This document shows positions 54,009 through 62,813 of a stretch of DNA of 64,000 nt, piece by piece. Position 1 is the first letter of the stretch. Each line of letters starts with the position of its first letter. The notes beneath the pieces are model-generated. The model saw only the letters and a program-made list of their open reading frames with translations. It made no database searches and was not told where the DNA came from. The position numbers and the translations under genes were made by a program. Origin of the DNA: Alphaproteobacteria bacterium (GTDB lineage Bacteria > Planctomycetota > Phycisphaerae > UBA1845); the NCBI GenBank assembly GCA_028285105.1, contig JANQQE010000024.1, forward strand, positions 186,001 to 250,000, written 5' to 3'.

Positions 54009-54923
54009 TTAAGTTGCGAACATGGCATCGACATATGCCTGCGGGTCGAACGGTTCGAGATCGTTTTCCGTTTCGCCTAGTCCGACGAACTTCACCGGAA
54101 CGTTGAGCTTGTCACGAATACCAATGACGATGCCTCCCTTTGCACTGCCGTCGAGTTTGGACAGCACGATTCCACTGACATCGACATGCTCGCTGAAATG
54201 CGACGCCTGCAAAATTGCGTTTTGCCCGATCGTCGCATCAAGCACGAGCAACACTTCATGCGGAGCGCCTTCGATTTTCTTCTGCACGACTTTTTGAATC
54301 TTTGAGAGTTCACGCATCAGGTTGTCCTGCGTGTGCAACCGGCCAGCCGTATCGACGATGAGTACATCGGCATTGCGCGCGACGGCTGCCTCGCATGCAT
54401 CGTACGCCACCGCACCGGGGTCAGCCCCCTGTTGATGCTTGACGATTTGCACACCGATCCGCTCAGCCCACACCGTAAGCTGTTCGACCGCCGCCGCTCG
54501 ATACGTATCCGCAGCGGCTACGATGACTTTCTTCCCTTCGTTCGACAGCAACTTCGCAAGTTTGGCGATGCTCGTCGTTTTTCCGGAACCGTTGATACCC
54601 GCCACCAAAACAACTGTCGGACCTTTCGCCGCGTAGTTCAGTGTGCGATCGCCTTCGGGCCATTTCTTGACGATGACGGACTTAAGGTGTTCGACGATCT
54701 CCTGCGTTTCGTTGATTTTGCCCCTCTTCCACGCGGAACGTACCGAGTCGATCAGGTCGGCTGTTGCAGTGGGACCGATGTCGGAAACGAGCATGGTGTC
54801 TTCCAACTTGTTGAGTACGGCGTCGTCGATCTTCTTTCCGAACGGCAAAATCGAACGAAAACCGGCCCCGATCTTGTCGCGGGTCTTGGCCAGTCCCTTC
54901 TTGAACTTGTCAAACAATCCCAC
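54009..54923 (-). CDS. ftsY: Signal recognition particle receptor FtsY
   Basis: 304 residues, a compact FtsY lacking the long acidic A domain of E. coli. The N domain covers ~1-85. The G domain has the P-loop GINGSGKTTSIAKLAK, AADTYRAAAVEQL, DTAGRLHTQDNLM, and KLDGSAKGG with IGLGE-type VGLGETENDLEPFD at the end. Role: GTPase that docks SRP-ribosome complexes at the membrane. Start GTG at 54923, 6 bp after the nusB stop. Confidence 0.97.
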   Translation of the reverse strand: MGLFDKFKKGLAKTRDKIGAGFRSILPFGKKIDDAVLNKLEDTMLVSDIGPTATADLIDSVRSAWKRGKINETQEIVEHLKSVIVKKWPEGDRTLNYAAKGPTVVLVAGINGSGKTTSIAKLAKLLSNEGKKVIVAAADTYRAAAVEQLTVWAERIGVQIVKHQQGADPGAVAYDACEAAVARNADVLIVDTAGRLHTQDNLMRELSKIQKVVQKKIEGAPHEVLLVLDATIGQNAILQASHFSEHVDVSGIVLSKLDGSAKGGIVIGIRDKLNVPVKFVGLGETENDLEPFDPQAYVDAMFAT

Positions 54924-54929
54924 GCGAAA

Positions 54930-55394
54930 CTACCCCTTCTGCTCTCGTGCATTTGGATTGATCATGTTCCAAACCTTGTCGAGGATGCCATTGACGAAAC
55001 CGCCGGACTCCCCCGAACCGAATTCCTTAGCGATCTCGATGGCTTCGTTGATGATGACTTTGGGCGGAGCTTTAGCGAAATCGAATTCGGCCATCGCGAC
55101 CCGCAATACGTTTCGATCGACTGAGGCCATGCGCGCCATGGTCCAGCCTTGGGCATGCTGCGCGATTTCTTTTTCGACAACTTCGCGTTCGCGCCACGCC
55201 AACTCTACAACTTCGTGTGCATAGGAAAGAGTTTCGCCCGATTCGACGTGTTCAGCAAGAAACGTTGTCACCGTTGGCAGATATTCTTCGCCTTGACTGT
55301 CAAGCTGACACAATGCCTGCATTGCCAGTATTCGCGCTTTGTGTCGATCGATCGCCAACGTTGTTCCCGCTCCCTCCAGACGACCTTGCGTCAA
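54930..55394 (-). CDS. nusB: Transcription antitermination factor NusB
   Basis: 154 residues. RNA-binding all-helical protein for rRNA antitermination. Family features: [16 protein letters not shown] near residue 18, [19 protein letters not shown], then [32 protein letters not shown]. The TTG at 55394 overlaps the ribH stop; a second TTG at codon 12 (LAIDRHKA) is possible. The ribH-nusB order is common in bacteria. Confidence 0.95.
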   Translation of the reverse strand: MTQGRLEGAGTTLAIDRHKARILAMQALCQLDSQGEEYLPTVTTFLAEHVESGETLSYAHEVVELAWREREVVEKEIAQHAQGWTMARMASVDRNVLRVAMAEFDFAKAPPKVIINEAIEIAKEFGSGESGGFVNGILDKVWNMINPNAREQKG

Positions 55395-55867
55395 TTGACT
55401 TTGGAAAGTTTTGAAAGCAAGCTGACCAATTCGATGGCACCTGCCGCGGCGTCCGAACCTTTGTTACCGGCTTTGCTACCGGCTCGTTCGATGGCCTGCT
55501 CCAACGTCTCAGTCGTAATCAATCCAAACGTCGTCGGTACGCCCGAGTCCAACCCAACTTGTGCAATCCCGCGGGCAGCTTGGCCAGCCACATAGTCGAA
55601 GTGAGGCGTCTGACCGCGAATCACGCACCCGAGGCACACAACCGCATCAAACGCCCCGCTGTCTGCCGCTTTCTTGGCCATGTAAGGCAACTCGAACGCA
55701 CCGGGCACATACAACACAGTGATGTCGTCCTCGGAACCCCCGTGTCGAACCAGCGTATCGATGGCCCCATCCACCAGCTTGCTGGTGATAAAATCATTGA
55801 AGCGACTGACGACAAGTGCGAACTTGAAACCTGCACAGTTCATCTCACCGGAAATTCGTTGGGCCAT
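55391..55867 (-). CDS. ribH: 6,7-dimethyl-8-ribityllumazine synthase
   Basis: About 158 residues from the ATG at 55867, which has AGGAG 8 nt upstream; an upstream in-frame extension to 55930 is not used. Catalyses the penultimate step of riboflavin synthesis and forms an icosahedral or pentameric shell. Family features: [59 protein letters not shown]. First gene of the ribH-nusB-ftsY-nifS operon. Confidence 0.96.
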   Translation of the reverse strand: MAQRISGEMNCAGFKFALVVSRFNDFITSKLVDGAIDTLVRHGGSEDDITVLYVPGAFELPYMAKKAADSGAFDAVVCLGCVIRGQTPHFDYVAGQAARGIAQVGLDSGVPTTFGLITTETLEQAIERAGSKAGNKGSDAAAGAIELVSLLSKLSKVN

Positions 55868-56091
55868 CGTAAATGCTCCTGGTGACAGACGGGTTACACA
55901 AACAACCCGTGACTCATCGTTTAGCTGCAATTGATGTCACAAGGCGGATTGTGACCGATGGATCGCGAGGGTCAAGGGTACCGCGTGGCGTCGTTTCACG
56001 ACCGGATTAGCCAGCAAGCCTTGTGCTATTAGACGCGAGCAATCACAATACGGCCCGACCTAACAGATTCCATCGCCAATTCGAGGGGACC

Positions 56092-57366
56092 ATGATGCAC
56101 TCTGAGACATGCCGACGATCAAACTGGAATATGCTTTGCGGAACACTTGCCTGCACCATCGCAGCTGCCACCGCCCTGCCAACGATGGCCGCGTCACCCG
56201 ATTGGCCGCAATGGGGTGGACCCTCACGGGACTTCAAAGTCTCTGCGCCGAAACTTGCCGACTCCTGGCCGGAATCCGGTCCAAAGGTCAAATGGCGTCG
56301 GGCGCTGGGCGAAGGCTACTCGGCAATCGCCACCAAAGATGGCACCCTTTACACCATGTATCGCAAAGACGGCAAGGATGTCATTGTCGCACTGGATGCG
56401 GGCAACGGAAAGACCAGGTGGGAATACGCCTATGACGCTCCGCAACACGAGGGCAGTACCGATCGATTTGGCACAGGCCCCAACGCCACTCCGCTGGTTC
56501 TCGATGATCGCGTCATCACGCTCGGATTCACCGGCATCATGCAATGCATCGATCGAGCCACCGGCAAATCGATCTGGTCGCATGACTTCATCAATGAATA
56601 TGATGGCAGCGTTTTGAAGTTTGGAACGTCCGCCAGTCCGTTGCTCTATAAGGGAAATGTCATCGCTCTCGTCGGCGGTGAAAAAAATGGCATCATGGCA
56701 TTCAACCCAAAAGATGGATCGGTTGTCTGGAAAAGCAAACCCTATGACGTCAGTTATGCATCACCCATCATCATCAACGTAGACGGTCAGGATCAAATCG
56801 TTTTCTTCTCGTCGAGCGACGTAATGGGTGTCGATGCTTCCAACGGAAACTTCCTCTGGAGCTATCCGTGCAGCAATCAATACAAAAACAACGCCACCGA
56901 TGCCATCTGGGGCGACGACAATCTGCTTTGGGCAGCAACGCAGCTTGATGGCGGTACGCGGGTCATTCGCCTTTCGCAAAAAGGTGGAAAAACGTCTGTC
57001 GAGAAAGTCTGGGAATCCGACAAGATCAAAGTGTTTCATTGGAATGCTGTCCGCGTCAAAGACCATGTCTATGCTTCCATCGGCGGCAAGGTCACAATGC
57101 TGTCGGCAGTCAACGTCAAGACTGGCGATGTCGCGTGGAAAGAGCGCGGATTCCACAAAGCCAACTGCATCTACGCCGACGACAAGTTGATCTTTGTCGA
57201 TGAAAATGGCGTATTGGCAATGGCCAAGGTGTCACCCGAAGGAATGAAGATTCTGGGCCAGACGCAACTGCTAGAAAAAGTCGCATGGACTGTACCGACG
57301 CTGGTCGGCGATCAACTGTACGTCCGCGACACAAAAGAAATCGTAGCACTGGACCTGGGTGCGTAG
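56092..57366 (+). CDS. Exported PQQ-type beta-propeller repeat protein
   Basis: About 424 residues. GAGGGG precedes two adjacent ATG codons (56092, 56095). Signal peptide (MLCGTLACTIAAATALPTMAA). The rest is a PQQ_2/BamB-like propeller: DWPQWGGPSRD, VIVALDAGNGKTRWEY, MQCIDRATGKSIWSH, IMAFNPKDGSVVWKSK, VMGVDASNGNFLWSY, and a closing strand EIVALDLGA. No catalytic residues are expected; many such planctomycete proteins are of unknown function, and some assist outer-membrane assembly. Divergent from ribH. Confidence 0.9.
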   Translation: MMHSETCRRSNWNMLCGTLACTIAAATALPTMAASPDWPQWGGPSRDFKVSAPKLADSWPESGPKVKWRRALGEGYSAIATKDGTLYTMYRKDGKDVIVALDAGNGKTRWEYAYDAPQHEGSTDRFGTGPNATPLVLDDRVITLGFTGIMQCIDRATGKSIWSHDFINEYDGSVLKFGTSASPLLYKGNVIALVGGEKNGIMAFNPKDGSVVWKSKPYDVSYASPIIINVDGQDQIVFFSSSDVMGVDASNGNFLWSYPCSNQYKNNATDAIWGDDNLLWAATQLDGGTRVIRLSQKGGKTSVEKVWESDKIKVFHWNAVRVKDHVYASIGGKVTMLSAVNVKTGDVAWKERGFHKANCIYADDKLIFVDENGVLAMAKVSPEGMKILGQTQLLEKVAWTVPTLVGDQLYVRDTKEIVALDLGA

Positions 57367-57400
57367 AAGCATCGCGCCACCGGCATCTTGTAAACACCCG

Positions 57401-57572
57401 CCGTCAATCCCGCGAAAGCGGGATTCCAGACGTCGGCGTTGCCCTCAAGAAGCACGACAATCCGAGGATGCCCCATCGCGTCCATGTGTGGTACTGAGTC
57501 AGTCATGTGTGGTAAAGAGTCAGTGTAGCTTGCTACTGTGATTCTGGATTCCCGCGTGCGCGGGAATGACGG
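57401..57572. repeat. REPIN/MITE-like inverted repeat pair
   Basis: A 30-bp palindromic unit at 57401-57430 (CCCGCGAAAGCGGG core) and another at 57543-57572 (CCCGCGTGCGCGGG core) are inverted copies of each other, 26 of 30 bases matching. They bracket 112 bp between the convergent PQQ-propeller and ubiA genes. The layout is that of a non-autonomous REP doublet or MITE. Confidence 0.7.
57483..57524. repeat. 21-bp tandem duplication inside the inverted repeat pair
   Basis: Units 57483-57503 and 57504-57524 match at 19 of 21 bases (CATGTGTGGTA then AGTCAGT). It lies in the middle of the inverted repeat element. Confidence 0.75.
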
Positions 57573-57600
57573 AAATGGGGTCGCACAGCCGACCCCACCA

Positions 57601-58539
57601 TCAAAGCAATGCCGGCACCTTCAACAAAATATCGGTCACCGCACACGTTGCCAACAGCAGGCTGACCATCCCGTTGATCGTAAAGAACGCCAGATTGACT
57701 CTCGAAAAATCGTTGGCACGCACGCTTAGGTTTTCAATTAGCAAGAGTACCGCGACAATGCCGACGCCAACCATGTAAACCCATCCAAGCCCGGTCAGTT
57801 TGCCGACGTAAACCAGCAACACAACGACCATCACATGGGCGACGCGCGTCACCATCAAAGCGGCGGCGGGCCCGATTCGCGATGGGAGGCTGAACAAGCC
57901 TTCGTTGCGATCGACTTCGATGTCTTGGCATGCATAGATAATGTCGAACCCCGCGATCCAGAGCATGACTGTCACCGACAGCAAGACGGCGGGCAGACCC
58001 ACCGTTTCAGGATGAATCGCAATCCATGCCGCCAATGGTGACAAACCTATGGCACTGCCCAGCCAGAAGTGCGAATAGCGCGTGAATCTTTTGGCGAATG
58101 AATATCCGCAAAGCACCATCAAGACAGGTCCGCCAAGCAGCATTGGCCAGGCGTTGCCGAATTTGAAGTAAAAGCCGAAACAACCAATCGCGTACGTCGC
58201 AAAAAAAACCGCAAGAAACATCCACGCCTGGATCATCGTCAGTTTGCCAGCCGGTAATGGGCGGGAGGCCGTGCGCGGGTTTCTTGCATCGATTCGCGCA
58301 TCGACGATACGATTAAACGTCATCGCCACACTTCGAGCCGCCACCATGCACACGATGATCAAAACCAGATGAAGCCATCCAGGTCGTCCATCAGGAAGCG
58401 ACCGACCGGCGAGAAATGTGGCGATGATGGCAAACGGGAGGGCAAACACCGAGTGCGAAAACTTGATCATCTCCGTCCAGACCCGAACGGATTCGACGAT
58501 GCCGCGATCAGCAGCCGTTTGATCTGATTGCGTGGTCAA
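57601..58539 (-). CDS. ubiA: UbiA-family prenyltransferase (quinone synthesis)
   Basis: 312 residues with about eight or nine membrane helices. UbiA signatures are present: first Asp-rich motif TFNRIVDARIDARNPRTASRPLP, second motif DIIYACQDIEVDRNEGLFSLPSRIG. Known: prenylates 4-hydroxybenzoate (UbiA) or, in the futalosine menaquinone pathway, 6-amino-6-deoxyfutalosine-derived rings (MqnP). The operon with ubiX and ubiE fits either; which one is not decided by sequence, and the symbol is given at family level. The TTG start overlaps the ubiX stop (TTGA). Confidence 0.9.
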   Translation of the reverse strand: MTTQSDQTAADRGIVESVRVWTEMIKFSHSVFALPFAIIATFLAGRSLPDGRPGWLHLVLIIVCMVAARSVAMTFNRIVDARIDARNPRTASRPLPAGKLTMIQAWMFLAVFFATYAIGCFGFYFKFGNAWPMLLGGPVLMVLCGYSFAKRFTRYSHFWLGSAIGLSPLAAWIAIHPETVGLPAVLLSVTVMLWIAGFDIIYACQDIEVDRNEGLFSLPSRIGPAAALMVTRVAHVMVVVLLVYVGKLTGLGWVYMVGVGIVAVLLLIENLSVRANDFSRVNLAFFTINGMVSLLLATCAVTDILLKVPALL

Positions 58540-59162
58540 CGGCTATCTTTCGATTGGGCGGTTTTGAGCATGTCGGTCCAGCGCGTGTTCAAATCGTGCG
58601 GGATGCCAACAAGGTCCATCATTTTGCCAACGACAAAATCGACGACGTCTTCGAGCGTTTTGGGCAACATGTAAAAACCGGGCGATGCTGGACAAATGAT
58701 CGCACCTGCATTGCTGAGTCGCAGCGCGTTTTCGAGATCAAGGTGGCCCATCGGCATTTCGCGCAGGACCAACACCAACCGTCGCCGCTCCTTCAACGAA
58801 ACCTGTGCAGCGCGAGTCAGCACATTTGAACCAAGCCCACCAGCAATTGAACCGAGGGTGTTGCTGCTGCATGGGCAGATAATCATCCCGTCGGTGTGCA
58901 TCGATCCGCTGGCGATGCTGCTGCCGACATCCTGATGCGGATGGATGATGAGTCGCGAGGAATCATTTCCCAGAAGCGTCTTACCGTTCACTTCGTTGAA
59001 ATCGAGTTCGTCGTGAAAGAGCCTCCGCCCGTTTGGCGTGATTGCCAGATGCACTTCGGTTTCGGCTTCGATGAGGCACTGAATGAGTCGCTGGGCATAC
59101 ATCGCCCCGCTGGCACCCGTCACGCCGACGACAATTCGTTTCGATTCTGTGCTGCCTGCCAT
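58536..59162 (-). CDS. ubiX: UbiX flavin prenyltransferase
   Basis: About 208 residues. The ATG at 59162 has GGGAG 6 nt upstream. Features: RIVVGVTGASGAMYAQRLI, MIICPCSSNTLGSIAGGLGSNVLTRAAQVSLKERR, VLREMPMGHLDLENALRLSNAGAIICPASPGFYMLPKT. Role: makes prenylated FMN, the cofactor of UbiD-type decarboxylases. No ubiD is in the window. Located between the TPR-like membrane protein and ubiA genes. Confidence 0.94.
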   Translation of the reverse strand: MAGSTESKRIVVGVTGASGAMYAQRLIQCLIEAETEVHLAITPNGRRLFHDELDFNEVNGKTLLGNDSSRLIIHPHQDVGSSIASGSMHTDGMIICPCSSNTLGSIAGGLGSNVLTRAAQVSLKERRRLVLVLREMPMGHLDLENALRLSNAGAIICPASPGFYMLPKTLEDVVDFVVGKMMDLVGIPHDLNTRWTDMLKTAQSKDSR

Positions 59163-59188
59163 GATCAACTCCCCCGATTCCGATCGAT

Positions 59189-61078
59189 CTAACCGGTCCC
59201 TTCAACGTCGATGGGGGCTGGCTGACGCAGGAACTCCCGCGCAGACCCAGCCCACAAACTGTCTGGAAACTCGCTCAAAATCCTTTCACAATATGATCGG
59301 CCCTTCTGAATGTCGCCCAACTCCGCCCACGTCAGTGCGAGTCGATAGATCGCCTGCGACACGGCATCGCCATCGGGATAATCTTCCAACAACGCTTCCA
59401 GTTGCATCGCGCGCTGGTTCGGATCCTCATTCAGCATCGCGAGTTGAAGCTTGACGTTGTCTTCGAGCAATGCGTTTGGATACGCATCCAACAAGGCGTC
59501 GAGATTGGCTTTGAACAGCACGTGTTCCGGATCCAATTTGAGCATGCCGCCACAGAACGGTTCGCCAATGCGCGATCCGCAGAGTGGCCGATTGCCATAG
59601 CGCGGATCGCGGGCATTGCGCTTGATGAGGTCGCGCAGTTCGCGGGCGCGCGAGTCGACGGACTCGACATCGATCTTGAGTTGTTCGTCGGCAGGCGCAC
59701 GCTGCATGACCCCAACAACACCCGTATCGCCTTTGGCCACACGTTCTTCTTCAGTCTCGATTTTTTCGATCAACTTGTCGAGAAGGGCCAGCGCATCGTC
59801 GATCCGGCGATTGCGCGCCTCGATCTGTGCCAGCTTAAGCATTGCCACCTTCGAGGCCCTCGACCCCTCTGCGTTGGCTTCGACTTTCTTCCAAACCGGT
59901 TCGGAGACATCGGACGGAAAATCGGCGTAATACCGAAGCACCTTTTCTTTGCTTCGAAAAGCCTTCAGGTCCACACGCATGTCGAGCGTTTGACCCTGAA
60001 AATAAAGCGCATTGATGGCATATCGCGATTCGGGAAAGTGCTTCAGAAAGTGCTTGCACTCGCGGTTGATGGATTCGCGCTGCTTGGCGAATTCCGTGCG
60101 AACCTGCGTCTTGACGTCGAGTTCCAGCGCCATGCGAAACTCAAGCACTTCGCGAACGACACTGAACGGCTGCTTGGGCTCCGGCTGAGCCTCCCAATAT
60201 CGAAAGGCCAACCGCTCGAACTGCTCCGAAAAATTGTATTCGGGAACGTAGAACTCTTCCTGAAAATGGCGGGCAAGCAGTTGGTAGTACAACTCATCGC
60301 GTCCGACATATTTTTCGAAGATCACAACCGGAAGCGCAAAACTCACCAGCAGTAGCGGAGCGATGACACCCGGCCTGTAGTTCACCAACTTCGCCAGAAA
60401 CAACACGCCACCAATCAACATGCACGATGCCAGCGTCGCCATCAACCACGGAGCGATGAACTTGATCCGTTCGGATGGCGCGTACTCCGCCACCTGCGAC
60501 GAACTTTGCCGCGATGCCCCGTAAAAATAAAACATCACCAGAACCAGACCCAGTAGCGCCGACGCATATCGAAACCGAAATCGAAACGGTTTGATCGACG
60601 CAAGAATGCACGCACCCGTCAAAGTAATCGCAAGCCACGGCATTACCGCCACGAATGCCACAATCAATAAGAACGGTATGCAACTCGCGAATCGGTAAAG
60701 AATCGAAACCAATATCGGGATCGATACCAAAGCCGCCAAAAGCAACCCGACAACCACCCCGTGCATCGGGATCAAGTCCAATCGAATGGGAAACAGCACG
60801 AAATTCGCCAGCGTTGCATCGCCCCTCGGAAGGAACGTCTGTCCCAATTGCGACCAATAATCCGGTTGCAAAAACGCAAACATCACACCGGTGCGAATCC
60901 AGTATGCAAAGCATCCGAGACCTGCAAAAAGCAAGGTGTTGACAAGAAGAAGCACTGCCGCCCGAACGCGATACTTGGACGTCGCCCGAGACCAGAAGTC
61001 CACGACATCGATGTCGATTCCATCTTCGTTGATAGATGGCTCATCGCGAACTGGATTGCCTGCATTGGCAGTTGTCAT
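59189..61078 (-). CDS. Membrane protein with C-terminal TPR-like helical repeats
   Basis: 629 residues. Residues ~38-290 hold about seven membrane helices (VRAAVLLLVNTLLFAGLGCFAYWI; VVVGLLLAALVSIPILVSILY; IVAFVAVMPWLAITLTGACIL). The C-terminal ~300 residues are soluble helical repeats of TPR/YfgC-type periodicity (HFPESRYAINALYFQGQTLD; ALLEDYPDGDAVSQAIYRLAL; ILSEFPDSLWAGSAREFL). No family recognised. It overlaps ubiE by ATGA and is 26 bp from ubiX, so it is locked into a quinone operon. A role in assembling or anchoring quinone enzymes is only a guess. Confidence 0.85.
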   Translation of the reverse strand: MTTANAGNPVRDEPSINEDGIDIDVVDFWSRATSKYRVRAAVLLLVNTLLFAGLGCFAYWIRTGVMFAFLQPDYWSQLGQTFLPRGDATLANFVLFPIRLDLIPMHGVVVGLLLAALVSIPILVSILYRFASCIPFLLIVAFVAVMPWLAITLTGACILASIKPFRFRFRYASALLGLVLVMFYFYGASRQSSSQVAEYAPSERIKFIAPWLMATLASCMLIGGVLFLAKLVNYRPGVIAPLLLVSFALPVVIFEKYVGRDELYYQLLARHFQEEFYVPEYNFSEQFERLAFRYWEAQPEPKQPFSVVREVLEFRMALELDVKTQVRTEFAKQRESINRECKHFLKHFPESRYAINALYFQGQTLDMRVDLKAFRSKEKVLRYYADFPSDVSEPVWKKVEANAEGSRASKVAMLKLAQIEARNRRIDDALALLDKLIEKIETEEERVAKGDTGVVGVMQRAPADEQLKIDVESVDSRARELRDLIKRNARDPRYGNRPLCGSRIGEPFCGGMLKLDPEHVLFKANLDALLDAYPNALLEDNVKLQLAMLNEDPNQRAMQLEALLEDYPDGDAVSQAIYRLALTWAELGDIQKGRSYCERILSEFPDSLWAGSAREFLRQPAPIDVEGTG

Positions 61079-61860
61079 GGTGTCACCTTATCAGCCCGAT
61101 ACACCGTGACAACACCAAATGTCAGGGGCGTTGCAGTCGCTCTGGCAAAACCTGCAGACTTCAACTTTGCACACATCGTCACCGCATCGACGAAACTGAC
61201 GACGGACTTGGGGAGGTACGCGTAAGCCCCAGTGCGATCGCGACTCAATATCCGTGCTCCAAGGGGCATCAGCTTCGAGCTGTAAAACTCGTGAACACCG
61301 CGAACGAGCCAATTGGGAGGCCGGGTAAATTCCAAAACGACCGCGCGACCACCGGGCCGCAAAACGCGGTGCATCTCCTTCAAACCGATATCGAGATTCT
61401 GAAAATTCCGCACGCCAAACGCGCAGCTCGCAATGTCGAAAGATCCATCCGCAAACGGAAGACGCAAACCGTCGGCTTGCAACCATCTCGCACAAGGTTG
61501 CGTATTCAATGCACGTTGCAACATACCCAGCGAAAAATCGGCGCCTGTTAAACGCGACGGCTGAACCGCACCCGCGCCAAACGCCCGGAGCAAATCGCCT
61601 GTTCCGCAGGCAATGTCCAGGACCCAATCGTTCGATTTGACGCCTGCGATTTGGACGGTGCGCTTTCTCCAATAGCGATCGCGCCCGCCACTAAACAATG
61701 TGTTGATGCGCTCGTACGTCGGGGCGATCGAATCGAACATACGCTGAACGCGCTCGGACTTGTCAGCCTGCGAATGCACCGAGTCCAACCGACTGCGATC
61801 CCAAAGCTGTTCTTTGGCATCCTCAGCATTGTCAATCGGGTTCTCGATCGTCATCGTCAT
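61075..61860 (-). CDS. ubiE: Demethylmenaquinone/2-polyprenyl-benzoquinol C-methyltransferase (UbiE/MenG family)
   Basis: About 261 residues from the ATG at 61860 (or 61854). The frame continues upstream without a good start. SAM-dependent methyltransferase motifs: FDSIAPTYERINTLFSGGRDRYWR, VLDIACGTGDLLRAFG (SAM site), GADFSLGMLQRA, ADGLRLPFADGSFDIASCAFGVRNF, and EMHRVLRPGGRAVVLEFTRP. The PTYERIN and FGVRN stretches are typical UbiE/MenG signatures. Catalyses the C-methylation late in menaquinone or ubiquinone synthesis. First gene of the operon with the TPR-like protein, ubiX and ubiA. Confidence 0.94.
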   Translation of the reverse strand: MTMTIENPIDNAEDAKEQLWDRSRLDSVHSQADKSERVQRMFDSIAPTYERINTLFSGGRDRYWRKRTVQIAGVKSNDWVLDIACGTGDLLRAFGAGAVQPSRLTGADFSLGMLQRALNTQPCARWLQADGLRLPFADGSFDIASCAFGVRNFQNLDIGLKEMHRVLRPGGRAVVLEFTRPPNWLVRGVHEFYSSKLMPLGARILSRDRTGAYAYLPKSVVSFVDAVTMCAKLKSAGFARATATPLTFGVVTVYRADKVTP

Positions 61861-61982
61861 TCCGTGATGGTTCCGTCGTGACTGCAGGCACAATATACCG
61901 CAAGCTCGCACAGCCATTGTAGTTCGAAGTCTGCTTCGGACAATCATATATCGCTCGTCCGGTGAATACCGCTGACAATATA

Positions 61983-62021
61983 AAACGAGCGGCAGGGGTA
62001 CACGTCCCCCACCGCTCGTTT
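61983..62021 (-). terminator. Strong hairpin terminator downstream of superoxide dismutase
   Basis: AAACGAGCGG (61983-61992) and CCGCTCGTTT (62012-62021) form a perfect 10-bp stem with an inner GGGG/CCCC helix. On the minus strand it is followed by TTTTATATT. It lies 38 bp after the SOD stop and separates it from ubiE. Confidence 0.85.
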
Positions 62022-62058
62022 CAATTGTTTTGAAAAAACCGATTCTGACTTGCCCGAC

Positions 62059-62670
62059 TTACTTGGCCGCAGCGAATCGCTTGGACACTTCCGCCCAATT
62101 GACGACGTTCCAAAACGCCGCGATGTAATCGGGCCGACGATTCTGATAGTTCAAGTAATATGCATGCTCCCACACGTCAACGCCCAGCAGCGGCGTGCAA
62201 CCAAGGCTGTATGGGCTGTCCTGATTGGCAAAACCCGCAAGGTGCAGCTTGCCCGAACCATCGACCGACAACCACGCCCAACCCGATCCGAACTGCCCCG
62301 CCGCCGCGGCTGAGAATTTTTCCTTGAATGCGTCAAAGCTTCCGAACGCGCCGTCGATCGCAGCCGCCAAATCGCCCTCAGGCTTACCGCCGCCACCCGG
62401 TCCCATGATGGTCCAGAAGATCGAGTGATTGCTGTGACCGCCGCCATTATTGCGAATCGCACCGCGAACCGAATCGGGAAGCGAATCCAACCCACGAAGC
62501 AAGTCTTCGATACTCTTGGCAGCCAAGTCGGGATGCGATTCCAACGCGGCATTCGTCTTGGTGACGTATCCGGCATGGTGCTTGTCATGGTGGATCGTCA
62601 TGGTCTTCGCATCGATGTGCGGTTCGAGGGCGTTGTAGTCATAGGGAAGCGGGGGTAATTCGAATGCCAT
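62059..62670 (-). CDS. Superoxide dismutase (Mn/Fe family, Mn-type features)
   Basis: 203 residues. AGGAG lies 8 nt before the ATG. Metal ligands are all present: His in TIHHDKHH near residue 27, His82 in [11 protein letters not shown], Asp165 and His169 in [12 protein letters not shown]. Gly77 with Gln150 (FANQDSP) is the Mn-type pattern rather than the Fe-type Gln69. The GSGWAWL signature is complete. Converts superoxide to peroxide and oxygen in the cytoplasm; no signal peptide. Monocistronic by its terminator. Confidence 0.95.
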   Translation of the reverse strand: MAFELPPLPYDYNALEPHIDAKTMTIHHDKHHAGYVTKTNAALESHPDLAAKSIEDLLRGLDSLPDSVRGAIRNNGGGHSNHSIFWTIMGPGGGGKPEGDLAAAIDGAFGSFDAFKEKFSAAAAGQFGSGWAWLSVDGSGKLHLAGFANQDSPYSLGCTPLLGVDVWEHAYYLNYQNRRPDYIAAFWNVVNWAEVSKRFAAAK

Positions 62671-62813
62671 TGGTCAGCTCCTTAGCATGGGTTGCAGAGT
62701 ATGATTTCGGGCGAGATTGCCTCGCGATTCTTGCCATCTGTTGTGGTCAGGGGAGGCTATCCTTGACCGCCAAAATCGTCAAGCGATGGGCACGTCATGT
62801 CCAGCCGAGTCGC

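Noticed and set aside
59402-60355. Plus-strand open frame of 317 codons
   Set aside because: Antisense to the membrane TPR-like protein, with no family match or ribosome site.
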